Assembly (NCBI RefSeq): GCF_030385785.1
Contig: NZ_JAUEDK010000018.1
Coordinates: 1-64,000 of the forward strand
Direction of reading: 5' to 3'
Length of the DNA: 64,000 bases
Source of the DNA: Crenobacter oryzisoli
GTDB taxonomy: Bacteria; Pseudomonadota; Gammaproteobacteria; Burkholderiales; Chromobacteriaceae
The notes under the pieces were generated by a model. The model was not told the origin of the DNA. It saw nothing but the letters and a program-made list of their open reading frames with translations, and searched no databases. Positions 44,175 through 55,039 of this stretch are shown here, in pieces. The position numbers and the translations under genes were made by a program. The first letter of the stretch is position 1. Each line of letters starts with the position of its first letter.

Positions 44175-45026
44175 TTACAACGAATGCTCTGGCAGCGGTT
44201 GTGACTTGACCAGTGCGTCGATTGCTTTCAGTGTGGCCAACAATTCTTTCATTCGGTCGAGAGGCCAAGCATTCGGGCCATCCGACAGTGCCTCGCACGG
44301 GTTCGGGTGCGTTTCCATGAACACGCCAGCGACGCCCGAGGCGATCGCTGCGCGTGCCAGTACCGGCACGAACTCACGTTGGCCGCCGGAGCTGGTGCCT
44401 TGGCCGCCGGGCAACTGGACCGAATGGGTGGCATCGTACACTACCGGACAGGCGGTCTCGCGCATGATCATCAGCGAGCGCATGTCCGACACCAGATTGT
44501 TGTAGCCGAACGACGCACCGCGCTCGCAGGCCATGAAGCGGTCGGTCGAGAGGCCGGCTTCAGCCGCGGCATCTCGCGCCTTGTCGATCACGTGCTTCAT
44601 GTCGCCCGGCGCCATGAACTGGCCCTTCTTGATGTTGACCGGCTTGCCGGACATCGCCACCGCGCGGATGAAGTCGGTCTGACGGGCCAGGAAGGCTGGG
44701 GTCTGCAGCACGTCGACCACCGAGGCCACTTCCGGTACCTGTTCTTCGGTGTGCACGTCGGTGAGTACCGGCACGCCGATCTGGCGCTGTACTTCCGACA
44801 GAATGCGCAGGCCTTCGTCGATGCCGAAGCCGCGGAACGACTTGCCCGACGAACGGTTGGCTTTGTCGAAGCTCGACTTGTAGATGAAGTTGATACCAAG
44901 CTCGCCGGTGATTTCCTTGAGCTTGCCGGCGGTGTCGAGCGCCATCTGCTCGCTTTCGATCACGCAGGGGCCGGCGATCAGGAAGAACGGCTTGTCGATG
45001 CCGACGTCGAATCCACACAGTTTCAT
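44175..45026 (-). CDS. kdsA: 3-deoxy-D-manno-octulosonate 8-phosphate synthase
   Basis: Makes KDO-8-phosphate from PEP and arabinose-5-phosphate for lipopolysaccharide inner core. The protein starts [20 protein letters not shown] from the ATG at 45026 (GGAG upstream; an ATG 12 bases earlier is an alternative), 283 residues. Contains [39 protein letters not shown] and [17 protein letters not shown]. Lies between pyrG and eno. Confidence 0.97.
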   Translation of the reverse strand: MKLCGFDVGIDKPFFLIAGPCVIESEQMALDTAGKLKEITGELGINFIYKSSFDKANRSSGKSFRGFGIDEGLRILSEVQRQIGVPVLTDVHTEEQVPEVASVVDVLQTPAFLARQTDFIRAVAMSGKPVNIKKGQFMAPGDMKHVIDKARDAAAEAGLSTDRFMACERGASFGYNNLVSDMRSLMIMRETACPVVYDATHSVQLPGGQGTSSGGQREFVPVLARAAIASGVAGVFMETHPNPCEALSDGPNAWPLDRMKELLATLKAIDALVKSQPLPEHSL

Positions 45027-45072
45027 GCTCTGCTCCATAGCAAAACGGGCGGCAAGCCGCCCGTGCCAGTGA

Positions 45073-46740
<1,668 letters not shown>

Positions 46741-46927
46741 TTAACCCGAAACCGGCCCGGTTTGAACCGTTGACATCTCGCCGCTTGTCGGCATGTCGGC
46801 TTGGGCAATGGTGGCGTTCTGGCGACAGTCGGGCACGCCCCCTGCATGTTGTGTGCCACAAGCCGCCATGGCTCCGGTATGATGCGCGTCCTGCGTCTCG
46901 CCGGGCAGGGGGCGGAGCGTGGTCGAC

Positions 46928-46957
46928 TTGAGTATCCTGCTGTTTTTGTGTTATAAA
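46928..46957 (+). promoter_or_regulatory. Promoter of rpmB-rpmG
   Basis: TTGAGT (46928-46933), 18-bp spacer, TATAAA (46952-46957), 31 bp before the rpmB start codon. Confidence 0.6.
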
Positions 46958-46987
46958 GCCCCTTTTACCGGTTTTGGGAGTTCAACC

Positions 46988-47221
46988 ATGGCGCGTGTTT
47001 GCAAAGTCACTGGCAAACGTCCGGTGACCGGGAACAATGTGTCCCACGCCAACAACAAGACTAAACGTCGTTTCCTGCCGAACCTGCAGTACCGCAAGTT
47101 CTGGGTAGAGAGCGAAAACCGCTGGGTTCGTCTGCGCGTATCCAACGCCGGCCTGCGTACTATCGACAAAGTCGGTATCGAAGCAGTCCTGGCTGATCTG
47201 CGCGCCCGCGGCGAAATCTAA
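46988..47221 (+). CDS. rpmB: Ribosomal protein bL28
   Basis: A 77-residue protein starting [20 protein letters not shown] and continuing with [20 protein letters not shown], the L28 signature. The start at 46988 follows GGGAG; the open frame extends upstream without meaning. Followed by rpmG 26 bp later as in most proteobacteria. Confidence 0.98.
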   Translation: MARVCKVTGKRPVTGNNVSHANNKTKRRFLPNLQYRKFWVESENRWVRLRVSNAGLRTIDKVGIEAVLADLRARGEI

Positions 47222-47247
47222 GCGACGAGTAACGAGGTATATAGATC

Positions 47248-47403
47248 ATGCGCGACAAGATCAAACTGGAATCGACCGCTGGTACCGGTCATTTCTACAC
47301 CACCACCAAGAACAAGCGCACGATGCCGGAAAAGATGGAGATCAAGAAGTACGATCCCGTCGTCCGTAAGCACGTGATCTACAAAGAAACCAAGCTGAAA
47401 TAA
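47248..47403 (+). CDS. rpmG: Ribosomal protein bL33
   Basis: A 51-residue protein, [20 protein letters not shown] then [20 protein letters not shown]. It lacks the zinc-binding cysteines (C-minus type L33). ACGAGG precedes the start. Too short to appear among longer open frames but unmistakable. Confidence 0.98.
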   Translation: MRDKIKLESTAGTGHFYTTTKNKRTMPEKMEIKKYDPVVRKHVIYKETKLK

Positions 47404-47428
47404 GCGGTTTCTCTGTTCTGGTCCAAAG

Positions 47429-47461
47429 AACCCTTCGCTGGTGCATGGCGAAGGGTTTTTT
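47429..47461 (+). terminator. Terminator of rpmB-rpmG
   Basis: AACCCTTCGC, 9-nt loop, GCGAAGGGTT followed by a T run. Confidence 0.9.
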
Positions 47462-47510
47462 GTTGTCCGATTGATTTGTCCACTAGGACAATCGCCCCGC
47501 TTCAAAACAA

Positions 47511-47540
47511 AAGGTTGGCCATTTGGCCAACCTTTTTTGG
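47511..47540. terminator. Terminator between rpmG and the uracil-DNA glycosylase gene
   Basis: AAGGTTGGCC-ATTT-GGCCAACCTT, flanked by T6 on the right and AAAACAAAA on the left, so it can stop transcription from both sides. It likely ends the leftward tsaB-rimI-udg operon. Confidence 0.85.
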
Positions 47541-47569
47541 TTTTGCTTTGCGCGTTGGGGCACGAAGGT

Positions 47570-48391
47570 TTAATGCGTTTGTTCCAGCGCCCGTTGCGTG
47601 CGCAGCGCCAGCACCAGGTCCTGCCAGGCCTTGGCCTTGTCCGGCAGGTTACGCAGCAGATAGGCTGGGTGGAAGCTGACGATCAGCGGGATGTCGTGGT
47701 AACGGTGCACCTTGCCGCGCAATCGGGCGATGCTGTCGCTGTTCTGCAGCAGTGTCTGTGCGGCGAACCGGCCGAGCGCGATGATCAGGGTCGGCTTGAG
47801 GTGGGCGATCTGCTGTAGCAGGTAGCCCTGGCAGGCGGCGATTTCGTCACCGGCTGGATTGCGGTTGCCCGGTGGACGGCATTTGAGCACGTTGGTAATG
47901 AACACATCGGTTTCACTGTCGAGGCCGATCGAGGCGAGCATGTTGTCGAGCAACTGGCCGGCCCGGCCGACAAAGGCGAGGCCTTGTCGATCCTCGTTTT
48001 CGCCCGGCGCCTCGCCGACCAGTAGCCAGCGTGCCCCCGGGCGGCCCCGGCCAAATACGGTATGGGTGCGGGTTTCGCACAGGCGGCAGCGCCGACAGGC
48101 GGCGACAGCCGCCTCCAGTTCGGGCCAGGGCAGCAATTCTCCGGCTTCGGGTAGCTGAGCCGGCGGTGCGATGGGGGGCGGTTCCGCCGCTACCGGGGGG
48201 GCAGGGGCGGCAGGCGAGGCCGAACGCTCGGTCAATTCGGTCAACGCAGGTCGAACCGGCCGAGGGGGCGTGGTTTCTGTTGGGGGGCTCGCTTCGACCT
48301 CTGCGGCGCGAACTTGGGGTAGGGGCAGCGAGCGGCGCAGCCAGAGTGGCCCAAGTCCCATTGCTTCGATGCGTTGCCACTGCCGGCTCAC
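47570..48391 (-). CDS. Uracil-DNA glycosylase, family 4 (iron-sulfur)
   Basis: A 273-residue protein. Residues about 30-95 are a Pro/Ala-rich linker; the catalytic part starts CRRCRLCETRTHTVFGRGRP (cluster Cys), then LVGEAPGENEDRQGLAFVGR (motif A), ITNVLKCRPPGNRNPAGDEI and SFHPAYLLRNLPDKAKAWQD (motif B). It removes uracil from DNA. The start overlaps the rimI stop by 4 bp, so it is co-translated with tsaB-rimI. The long disordered N-terminus is typical of beta-proteobacterial members. Confidence 0.93.
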   Translation of the reverse strand: MSRQWQRIEAMGLGPLWLRRSLPLPQVRAAEVEASPPTETTPPRPVRPALTELTERSASPAAPAPPVAAEPPPIAPPAQLPEAGELLPWPELEAAVAACRRCRLCETRTHTVFGRGRPGARWLLVGEAPGENEDRQGLAFVGRAGQLLDNMLASIGLDSETDVFITNVLKCRPPGNRNPAGDEIAACQGYLLQQIAHLKPTLIIALGRFAAQTLLQNSDSIARLRGKVHRYHDIPLIVSFHPAYLLRNLPDKAKAWQDLVLALRTQRALEQTH

Positions 48392-48834
48392 AGTGATGCC
48401 TCCATCAGGATCGCATGCTCGCGGCCCTGCTCGGCACGATAATAGTGCTTACGGATGCCGCATTCGCTGAATCCCAACGATTCATACAGCGAACGGGCGA
48501 TAGTATTGCTCTCGCGAACCTCGAGGAACATGCGTAGCGCGCCTTGCTGCCGCATTCTCAGCATCAGCTCGCTCAGCAACTGTCGGCCTAGCCCCTGACC
48601 TTGCCAGTCGTGATCGATGACGATGTTCAAGAGATGGGCTTCGTCGAGCACCAGCATGATGACGGCGAGACCGACGATTTCGGCATCAAGCTGGGCGATG
48701 AACAATTGATGGCCGGACTCGAGGGAGCCGCGGTACTGGGCTTCGCTCCAAGGGTGCGCGGTACTGCGCGCTTCCAGTGTCGCCAGCAGCGTCAGGTCCA
48801 GCGCGGAAGCTGGGCGCAGCGTCAGCGTGCTCAT
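48388..48834 (-). CDS. rimI: Ribosomal protein bS18 N-alanine acetyltransferase RimI
   Basis: A 148-residue GNAT protein: ARSTAHPWSEAQYRGSLESG, HLLNIVIDHDWQGQGLGRQL (acetyl-CoA loop QGQGLG) and FLEVRESNTIARSLYESLGF with EHAILM at the end are RimI hallmarks. Overlaps tsaB by 4 bp and udg by 4 bp. Confidence 0.94.
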   Translation of the reverse strand: MSTLTLRPASALDLTLLATLEARSTAHPWSEAQYRGSLESGHQLFIAQLDAEIVGLAVIMLVLDEAHLLNIVIDHDWQGQGLGRQLLSELMLRMRQQGALRMFLEVRESNTIARSLYESLGFSECGIRKHYYRAEQGREHAILMEASL

Positions 48835-49508
48835 CGGCGTTGTGCCTGTTGTTCGCGTGCGGTCAGCGCTACTTTGTTGCGGACATAGAGCAGCTCGGCG
48901 CTGCTGGCATCAAGGCTCGGGTAGGCACCGCTGCCGGCCAGGTCAAGATAGGCCGCTGCGCTGGGGCGCAATTCCGGCAGCTGTCGGGCCAACTGGGCCG
49001 TCAGATTTTCCGGCAGGCGATCGGCATAGACCGACAGGCCATTGCCCGCCGCGATCCATCCCGACTCTGTCAGCCTTAGTTCGGCCGGGTCGAGCAGTTC
49101 GATCGGTCCTTGGCGGCGTACCCCGTGCCTGGTGTCGTAATGGCCGACGTAGACTTCTTGCATCCGGGCATCGAGGCAGACCAGCAGCCGTTCGGTCGCC
49201 GGTGCCTGCGCGGCGACGGCGTCGAGGGTAGGAATGCCGATCAATGGCAGGCTGGCCGATACGGCTAGCCCTTGGGCCAAACCGGCCCCGATGCGCAGAC
49301 CGGTGAAAGAGCCGGGACCCTGTCCGTAGACGATGGCATCGAGCTCACCGAGTTTGAGACCTGCAGCATCGAGCAGCTTCTGCAATTCCGGCAGCGCACG
49401 CTCGGCGTGCTGCTGGCCGACAGTCTCGTGAAATTCGACCCGTTGTTCGCCGTTCTGGATGGCGAGGGACAGGTCCTGAGTCGAGGTATCGAGGGCAAGC
49501 AGCTTCAT
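48831..49508 (-). CDS. tsaB: tRNA t6A biosynthesis protein TsaB
   Basis: A 225-residue ASKHA-fold protein starting MKLLALDTSTQDLSLAIQNG; YGQGPGSFTGLRIGAGLAQG and VCLDARMQEVYVGHYD are the TsaB signature. It acts with TsaD and TsaE in threonylcarbamoylation of tRNA A37. The frame opens further upstream (49634) but the family start is at 49508. First gene of tsaB-rimI-udg. Confidence 0.95.
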   Translation of the reverse strand: MKLLALDTSTQDLSLAIQNGEQRVEFHETVGQQHAERALPELQKLLDAAGLKLGELDAIVYGQGPGSFTGLRIGAGLAQGLAVSASLPLIGIPTLDAVAAQAPATERLLVCLDARMQEVYVGHYDTRHGVRRQGPIELLDPAELRLTESGWIAAGNGLSVYADRLPENLTAQLARQLPELRPSAAAYLDLAGSGAYPSLDASSAELLYVRNKVALTAREQQAQRR

Positions 49509-49549
49509 CGGAGGAGCAACGGTAACGGCAGAAGAGGGGAAGCGCCGAA

Positions 49550-50782
49550 TTATACGCGCAGTTGTTCGGCCCAAGCGAGCGCCTCGACGTGGGCCTGGTT
49601 GAGTGCGGCCGGGCCGATGCCGACTTCCTCGCACAGCCGCTCCACCCCGTCGAGCTGACAGGTTTCGCAGGCCAGAGCCAGTCGAAGGAAGGCGGCGCAG
49701 GGACCGGTGCCATCGATCAGTGCTGCGGTGATGTTGTCGGGCAGGTGCAGGTGTTGAAGCACCGCTTCCATCGGCATGTCGAACACTGCGTCGAGCAAGG
49801 AGAACAGGCCGACGATGAACAGGTTGTCGAGACTTTCTCCGTTTAAGCCGGCTTCGCGGCCGGCCAGTTCCATCAGGCGGCCACGCGTCAGTGCGGTCTT
49901 CTCCAGGGCGGTGCTGCTGTCGCGCCCCGGCTTACGGCTGATCAGCAGCAGGATCAGCCAACGGTAGAGCTTCTGGTAACCGAGCACGGTCAGCGCGTGG
50001 CTGAACGAGCCGATACTCGTGTTCAGGCCGGCGGCCGCCGAGTTGACGAAGTGCAGGAGCTGATACGACAGTGCCACGTCATGTTTCAGCACCTCTTCGA
50101 CTTCGCCGACCGGCGCATCCTGGCGCAGCAGGTTGAGCAGTGTCAGGGCATTGGAGAAGCTTGGGTCGATCACCTTGGCCGACAGCGTCTCGGGCCGGGC
50201 AAAGTAGAAGCCCTGCATGCCATCGAGGTCGAGTTCGCGGCAGCGGTGGAAGTGCTCGTGTTCCTCGACCCGTTCGGCGATTCGCAGTACCGGATAGTGC
50301 CGCAGTCGGGCATTGAGGGTGCGTAGCGTGGTCGCGTCGTTGCACTGGACGTCGAGCTTGACATAACTTGCCAGCTCCAGCAGCGAGGCGGACGGGGCGT
50401 CGAAACTGAAGTCGTCGAGAGAGATGCTGAAGCCGAGTGCGCGCAGATGGCGGATGCGCGAGACCAGCTCACCAGTTGGCACCAGCGTTGACGGGATGTC
50501 CAATACGACGCGGCGGGCAGGCAAGAGCTCCAGGAAATCGCTGGCCAGCATCGCCTCGCCGACGTTCATGAAGGCGAGGCGATTGCCAACCAGCCACTGG
50601 GTGCCCATGTGGTTGAGCGTGTTCAGCAAGACCTGGGTATCAGCATCCAGCTGGGCGTGCTGTTCGGCCGTGCGGCTGTGCGAGCTGGCCCGGAAGAACA
50701 ACTCATAACCGATTAGTTGCTGGTTGCGGTTCAGAACCGCTTGTCGGCCGATGTAGGCTTCGCTCGCTGTCACATCCTCCAT
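49550..50782 (-). CDS. EAL-like / HDOD domain signalling protein
   Basis: A 410-residue YuxH-type protein. The N-terminal half is an EAL-related domain (AYIGRQAVLNRNQQLIGYEL, LGFSISLDDFSFDAPSASLL, GMQGFYFARPE), but the catalytic ExL and metal ligands are replaced (YELFFRA where EALLR is active), so it is probably not a phosphodiesterase. The C-terminal half is an HDOD domain (LLNLLRQDAPVGEVEEVLKH, LHFVNSAAAGLNTSIGSFSH). It ends the leftward chemotaxis cluster, 6 bp after cheA, so likely co-transcribed; a c-di-GMP or chemotaxis adaptor role is inferred. Confidence 0.88.
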   Translation of the reverse strand: MEDVTASEAYIGRQAVLNRNQQLIGYELFFRASSHSRTAEQHAQLDADTQVLLNTLNHMGTQWLVGNRLAFMNVGEAMLASDFLELLPARRVVLDIPSTLVPTGELVSRIRHLRALGFSISLDDFSFDAPSASLLELASYVKLDVQCNDATTLRTLNARLRHYPVLRIAERVEEHEHFHRCRELDLDGMQGFYFARPETLSAKVIDPSFSNALTLLNLLRQDAPVGEVEEVLKHDVALSYQLLHFVNSAAAGLNTSIGSFSHALTVLGYQKLYRWLILLLISRKPGRDSSTALEKTALTRGRLMELAGREAGLNGESLDNLFIVGLFSLLDAVFDMPMEAVLQHLHLPDNITAALIDGTGPCAAFLRLALACETCQLDGVERLCEEVGIGPAALNQAHVEALAWAEQLRV

Positions 50783-50787
50783 CTGGC

Positions 50788-52707
50788 TTACCCCGGGTAG
50801 TACTCGGGAGTACGCAGGGCTGCTGGCGTGACATCCTTATTGTTCATCAGGTCTTCCATGTCGAGCACGAGTACCACCGAGCCGTCGCCGGAAAGCGTTG
50901 CGCCGGCAACGCCCTTCGGGCGAATGTTTTGCAGCGGCTTGATCACCACGTCGTCGCGGCCGACGAACGAGTCGATCGCGAGGATGAACGAGTGGGCGGC
51001 CGACTGCATCAGCACGCCGAATGCCGGCTTGTCGGTCGGCTCCCAGCCGAGCAGGTGAGACAGCGATTTCAGCGGCAGGATCTCGTCGCGCACGACGATG
51101 GTCGGCTTGTTGGAGACCTCCTGGATCACGTTCGGGTCGATCGGGATGATCTCGCGAACCATGGCGAGCGGCACGGCGAATGCCTGGTTGCAGGCGCGTA
51201 CCACCAGCACCGGCAGGATGGCGAGCGTCAGCGGCAGGGAAATGCTGATGCGGGTGCCTTCGCCCGGCACCGAGGTGATGTCGATGCGGCCGTTGAGCTT
51301 CTGGATGTTGGTACGGACCACGTCCATGCCAACGCCGCGTCCGGACACGCTGGAAATCTGATCCTTGGTCGAAAAGCCCGGCAGGAAAATCAGTTGCAGG
51401 CACTGCTTCTCGTCCAGCGCGTTGGCGGTTTCCACATCGATCAGCCCCTTCTCGATCGCCTTGCGGCGCAGGACGTCGGCGTTCATTCCTTTGCCGTCGT
51501 CCTGGATCTCGATCAGGATGTGGTCGCCAACCTGCTCGGCGGTCAGGTGCACCTCCGCCTTCGCCGGCTTGCCGGCCGCGATGCGTTCCTCCGGCAGTTC
51601 GATGCCATGGTCGACCGCGTTGCGGACCAGGTGGACTAGCGGGTCGTTGAGGTCCTCGATCATGGTCTTGTCGAGTTCGGTCTCTTCGCCGACGATGATC
51701 AGTTCCACTTCCTTGTTGAGCTGACGGGCCAGGTCGCGGGCCAGGCGCGGGTACTTCTGGAACAGCCGGCCGATCGGCTGCATGCGCGTCTTCATCACCG
51801 CGTTCTGCAGATCGCTGACCAGAAGGTCGAGCTGGCTGACGGCCTCGTCGAGCGAACGCAGCGTGTTCGGGTCGCTATGACCCTGCAGAATTTCGGTGCG
51901 CAGCGTGGTCAGGCGGTTCTTGGTCAGACCGATCTCGCCCGACAGGTTGAGTACCATGTCGAGGCGGTTGGTGTCGATCCGGATGGTGTTTTCCTGCTGG
52001 CTGCTGCTGACCGGCGCATTGGTCTTGGCCGGTGCAGCCTTGGCCGGTGTCTTGGCCGGTGCGGCTGCGGGGAGAACTTCTCCGCTGACAGCCGCTGGAA
52101 CCTGGGCTGGTATCGGCGCCAATGCAGGTTGGGTGGCCACCGGCGTGGCGGTACTGGCCGGTGCAGCGGCGACAGCGGCTGCCGGTACGATGACCTGCAT
52201 CAGGGTGGCCCAATTGGGTTCGGCGCCGCTGGCGGTGGCCGGAGCAGTAGTCGCAGCGGCCACTACAGGGGCGGTGGCCACCGGAGCTGCCGCCGGGGCT
52301 GCGTCAGACGCTGCCGAGCCTGCCAAGGCTTCGTCGAGTGCGGCCAGTAGCGCAGGGTCGGCCGAAACTGGTTGCTGGCGTTGCGACAAGGGGCCGAACA
52401 TGTCGCGTACCACGCCGGTGGCGTCCATGATCACGTCCATCACGCGGCTGTTGAGCGTGAGTTCTCCGTTGCGAAGCTTGTCGAACAGGTTTTCGGTGCG
52501 GTGGCACAGGGTGACCATCGCCTTGACGTTCAGGAAGCCTGCGCCGCCCTTGATCGTGTGGAAACCACGGAAAATATCGTTCAGCAGGGCGGTGTTGTTC
52601 GGCTGCTTCTCAAGCTCGACCAATTTGTTGTCGACGTCGGATAGCAGGTCGCAGGACTCCAGAATGAAGTCCTGCAGCAGTTCTTCCATTCCCGAGAATT
52701 CGCTCAT
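50788..52707 (-). CDS. cheA: Chemotaxis histidine kinase CheA
   Basis: A 639-residue kinase. P1 phosphotransfer domain with His50 (LLNDIFRGFHTIKGGAGFLN); a long Ala/Pro-rich linker (about 130-240) instead of a clear P2 domain; dimerisation P3 (NTIRIDTNRLDMVLNLSGEI); HATPase P4 (HLVRNAVDHGIELPEERIAA, IQDDGKGMNADVLRRKAIEK, PGFSTKDQISSVSGRGVGMD); and CheW-like P5 at the end. Receives signals from chemoreceptors and phosphorylates CheY. No cheW gene lies nearby; the CheV pair may supply coupling. Confidence 0.96.
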   Translation of the reverse strand: MSEFSGMEELLQDFILESCDLLSDVDNKLVELEKQPNNTALLNDIFRGFHTIKGGAGFLNVKAMVTLCHRTENLFDKLRNGELTLNSRVMDVIMDATGVVRDMFGPLSQRQQPVSADPALLAALDEALAGSAASDAAPAAAPVATAPVVAAATTAPATASGAEPNWATLMQVIVPAAAVAAAPASTATPVATQPALAPIPAQVPAAVSGEVLPAAAPAKTPAKAAPAKTNAPVSSSQQENTIRIDTNRLDMVLNLSGEIGLTKNRLTTLRTEILQGHSDPNTLRSLDEAVSQLDLLVSDLQNAVMKTRMQPIGRLFQKYPRLARDLARQLNKEVELIIVGEETELDKTMIEDLNDPLVHLVRNAVDHGIELPEERIAAGKPAKAEVHLTAEQVGDHILIEIQDDGKGMNADVLRRKAIEKGLIDVETANALDEKQCLQLIFLPGFSTKDQISSVSGRGVGMDVVRTNIQKLNGRIDITSVPGEGTRISISLPLTLAILPVLVVRACNQAFAVPLAMVREIIPIDPNVIQEVSNKPTIVVRDEILPLKSLSHLLGWEPTDKPAFGVLMQSAAHSFILAIDSFVGRDDVVIKPLQNIRPKGVAGATLSGDGSVVLVLDMEDLMNNKDVTPAALRTPEYYPG

Positions 52708-52748
52708 GTTCGGCTCGTTTCGCTTTGGTAATCAGGGACGCTCGGCGC

Positions 52749-53555
52749 TTAGAAGCCGAGGCTTTCCAGCAGCTCGTCGACCTGGGCTTGGTCGGTGACA
52801 ACGTCGTTCTTGCCCTGCGCATTGACGACCGGACCGTTGAGCAGGTTCGGGTCGAGCCCAGCCTTCTTGTCCGACGGCAGGTGCTGGATCAGCAGCGTCA
52901 GCAGTTCGCCTTCCAGCACCTTGACCACGTCCATGATCTTCTTGATCACTTGGCCAGTCAGATCCTGGAAGTCCTGGGCAAGGATGATTTCCATCAACTG
53001 GGTGTTGGTGGCTTGGGTGTGAGCGGGAACCTTGTGCAGATATTGGCGGGTCTCGCCGGCGAGTGCGGCAAACTGCTCTGAGGAGAGCTGGTTGGCGTAG
53101 AGCTGCTCCCAACGGGCGGACAAGCCTTTCGCCTGGCTTTCCAGTTCGTCCTGCAGCGGCTTGGCGATGTCGGCGGCATTCAGCGTACGTTCGGCTGCCT
53201 TTTCGGTCAGCTCGGCGATGTAGGCGAGACGGTCTCGGGTATTGGGGATCGCCTCGGCCACTTCTTCCAACGACTTGTCGTAGCCAAGCTCGCTCAGAGT
53301 GTCGTGCAGCTTGCGCGCCAACTGGCCAACCTGATGGTACATGTCGCTACCTGGGGTGAGCACTACCGGCTGGGCCGCAGCGGGCGTGGGGGCGGCTGCG
53401 TTGACCACGGACTGCTGGGACTGAATGCTGTTAAACAGAGCTTCCAGTGCTGGCGAGTCGCCGCTTTCCAGGACCACGGACTGCTGGGACAGAATGCTGT
53501 TAAACAGAGCTTCCAGTTCTGGCGAGTCGCCGCTTTCCAGTAGATGATCCGGCAC
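52749..53555 (-). CDS. cheZ: CheY-P phosphatase CheZ
   Basis: A 268-residue protein with the helical CheZ core (MYHQVGQLARKLHDTLSELG, LTEKAAERTLNAADIAKPLQ) and the catalytic segment LAQDFQDLTGQVIKKIMDVV with its Gln. The C-terminal CheY-binding peptide is QAQVDELLESLGF. The N-terminus carries a 23-residue exact-looking tandem repeat (LESGDSPxLEALFNSIxSQQ...), unusual for CheZ. Lies between cheY and cheA in one transcription direction. Confidence 0.94.
   Translation of the reverse strand: MPDHLLESGDSPELEALFNSILSQQSVVLESGDSPALEALFNSIQSQQSVVNAAAPTPAAAQPVVLTPGSDMYHQVGQLARKLHDTLSELGYDKSLEEVAEAIPNTRDRLAYIAELTEKAAERTLNAADIAKPLQDELESQAKGLSARWEQLYANQLSSEQFAALAGETRQYLHKVPAHTQATNTQLMEIILAQDFQDLTGQVIKKIMDVVKVLEGELLTLLIQHLPSDKKAGLDPNLLNGPVVNAQGKNDVVTDQAQVDELLESLGF
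53404..53541 (-). repeat. 69-bp tandem duplication inside cheZ
   Basis: Copies 53404-53472 and 53473-53541 differ at very few positions and each encode 23 residues, keeping the frame. Confidence 0.9.
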
Positions 53556-53592
53556 AATACGTCTCCTGCGATGCTAAAAACCCAAGGGGGAC

Positions 53593-53985
53593 TCAGGCGG
53601 TAGTCAGGGTGGTGAAGATCTTGCTGAGCTTCTCTTCGAGTGTGGCGGCGGTGAACGGCTTGACGATGTAGCCGCTGGCGCCCGCAGTAGCCGCTTCGAT
53701 GATGTTCTCGCGTTTGGCTTCGGCGGTGATCATCAGGAAGGGCAGCGTGCGCAGCTGTGCGTCGCCACGAACGGCGCGCAGCAGTTCGATACCCGTCATG
53801 TTCGGCATGTTCCAGTCGGACACGATGAAGTCGAAGTGCTGGGTCTTCAGCTTGTGCAGTGCCACCTGGCCGTCTTCAGCTTCGTCGACGTTGGTGTAGC
53901 CGAGCTCCTTGAGCAGATTTCGCACGATGCGGCGCATTGTGGAGAAGTCGTCGACCACAAGAAAGCGAAGGTTTTTTTCTGACAT
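53593..53985 (-). CDS. cheY: Chemotaxis response regulator CheY
   Basis: A 130-residue single receiver domain: acidic pair [10 protein letters not shown] (Asp12, Asp13), phospho-acceptor Asp57 in [13 protein letters not shown], switch Thr/Ser in [10 protein letters not shown] and Lys in [10 protein letters not shown]. Phospho-CheY binds the flagellar motor switch. Directly upstream of cheZ. Confidence 0.97.
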   Translation of the reverse strand: MSEKNLRFLVVDDFSTMRRIVRNLLKELGYTNVDEAEDGQVALHKLKTQHFDFIVSDWNMPNMTGIELLRAVRGDAQLRTLPFLMITAEAKRENIIEAATAGASGYIVKPFTAATLEEKLSKIFTTLTTA

Positions 53986-54034
53986 GAAACGTAATTCCTA
54001 GTGTAATCCCTGAGATTACAGCGCCGGCCGGCGG

Positions 54035-54970
54035 TTAACGCTGCAGGATCGGGATCAGAGTTTCGGCCAATACGGCCGGGTCGAATTTGGCGACGTAGGC
54101 GTCCACCCCGACGCTGGCACCCATCGCCCGGTTGGCGTTGGACGACAACGAAGAATGCATCACTATAGGGATGCCTCGGAAGGCGGGCTCTGCCTTGATC
54201 AGTCGGGTGAGCACGTAACCATCCATCTCAGGCATTTCGGCATCAACCAGGATTAACTTGAGCGTATCACTCAGTGGCTTGTTGTCGTCGCGGTGGCGGG
54301 CGGCCAACATCTGCAGTCGATCCCAGGCTTCGCGGCCGTTGTTGGCTTGCTGGTACTTGACGCCCATCTTGTCGAGCACCATGGTGATTTCCTTGCGGGC
54401 CACCACCGAGTCGTCGACGAAATAGACGTATTGGTCGGCTTCGAGCGAGGCGGTCGGGAGGTCTGGCACGTGGGTGTCGCCGACTACGCTCGACAGAATC
54501 TGTTCGACGTCGAGAATGGACACGAGCTTGCCGTTATCCAGCTCGGTGACAGCGGTGATCAGGGTCTGGCTGGCTCCGCCTGCCATGTTTTCCGGAGCGC
54601 GAACCTTATCCCAGTCTACCCGGATGATGCGATCGACCGATTCGACCAGAAAGGCCTGCGAGCTCTTGTTGAACTCGGTGACGATCATGGTTTCGTACTG
54701 GCGGCCCTGGGTTTCCGCGCCGATGAATTTGGCAAGCGAGATGATCGGGATGATGTTGCCACGCAGCGACAGTACCCCTTCGACACCGAACGGCATATTG
54801 GGCGAGCGAGTAATGCTCGGGGTCTGCGAGACTTCCCGTACCTTGAACACATTGATCCCGAAGATCTCGCGGGTGCCCAGCGAGAACAGCAGGATTTCCA
54901 TCTTGTTGGAGCCGGCGAGCATAGTGCGGCCGTCCACCGAGGTGAGCAAAGAGGCGTTGGTTGCCGTCAT
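54035..54970 (-). CDS. cheV: Chemotaxis coupling protein CheV (first copy)
   Basis: A 311-residue CheW-receiver fusion: the CheW-like part (NKMEILLFSLGTREIFGINV, PFGVEGVLSLRGNIIPIISL) followed by a receiver (VYFVDDSVVARKEITMVLDK, LILVDAEMPEMDGYVLTRLI with the phospho-Asp, VMHSSLSSNANRAMGASVGV). It couples receptors to CheA and may buffer phosphate. About 40% alike by eye to the neighbouring copy, so they are an old duplication. Confidence 0.95.
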   Translation of the reverse strand: MTATNASLLTSVDGRTMLAGSNKMEILLFSLGTREIFGINVFKVREVSQTPSITRSPNMPFGVEGVLSLRGNIIPIISLAKFIGAETQGRQYETMIVTEFNKSSQAFLVESVDRIIRVDWDKVRAPENMAGGASQTLITAVTELDNGKLVSILDVEQILSSVVGDTHVPDLPTASLEADQYVYFVDDSVVARKEITMVLDKMGVKYQQANNGREAWDRLQMLAARHRDDNKPLSDTLKLILVDAEMPEMDGYVLTRLIKAEPAFRGIPIVMHSSLSSNANRAMGASVGVDAYVAKFDPAVLAETLIPILQR

Positions 54971-55039
54971 GGTCTGTTTACCTTAGCGACAGGTCGTTCT
55001 GCGTGGTTCTGTAAAAAAATCTTATGTTTTGCCGTGTTT

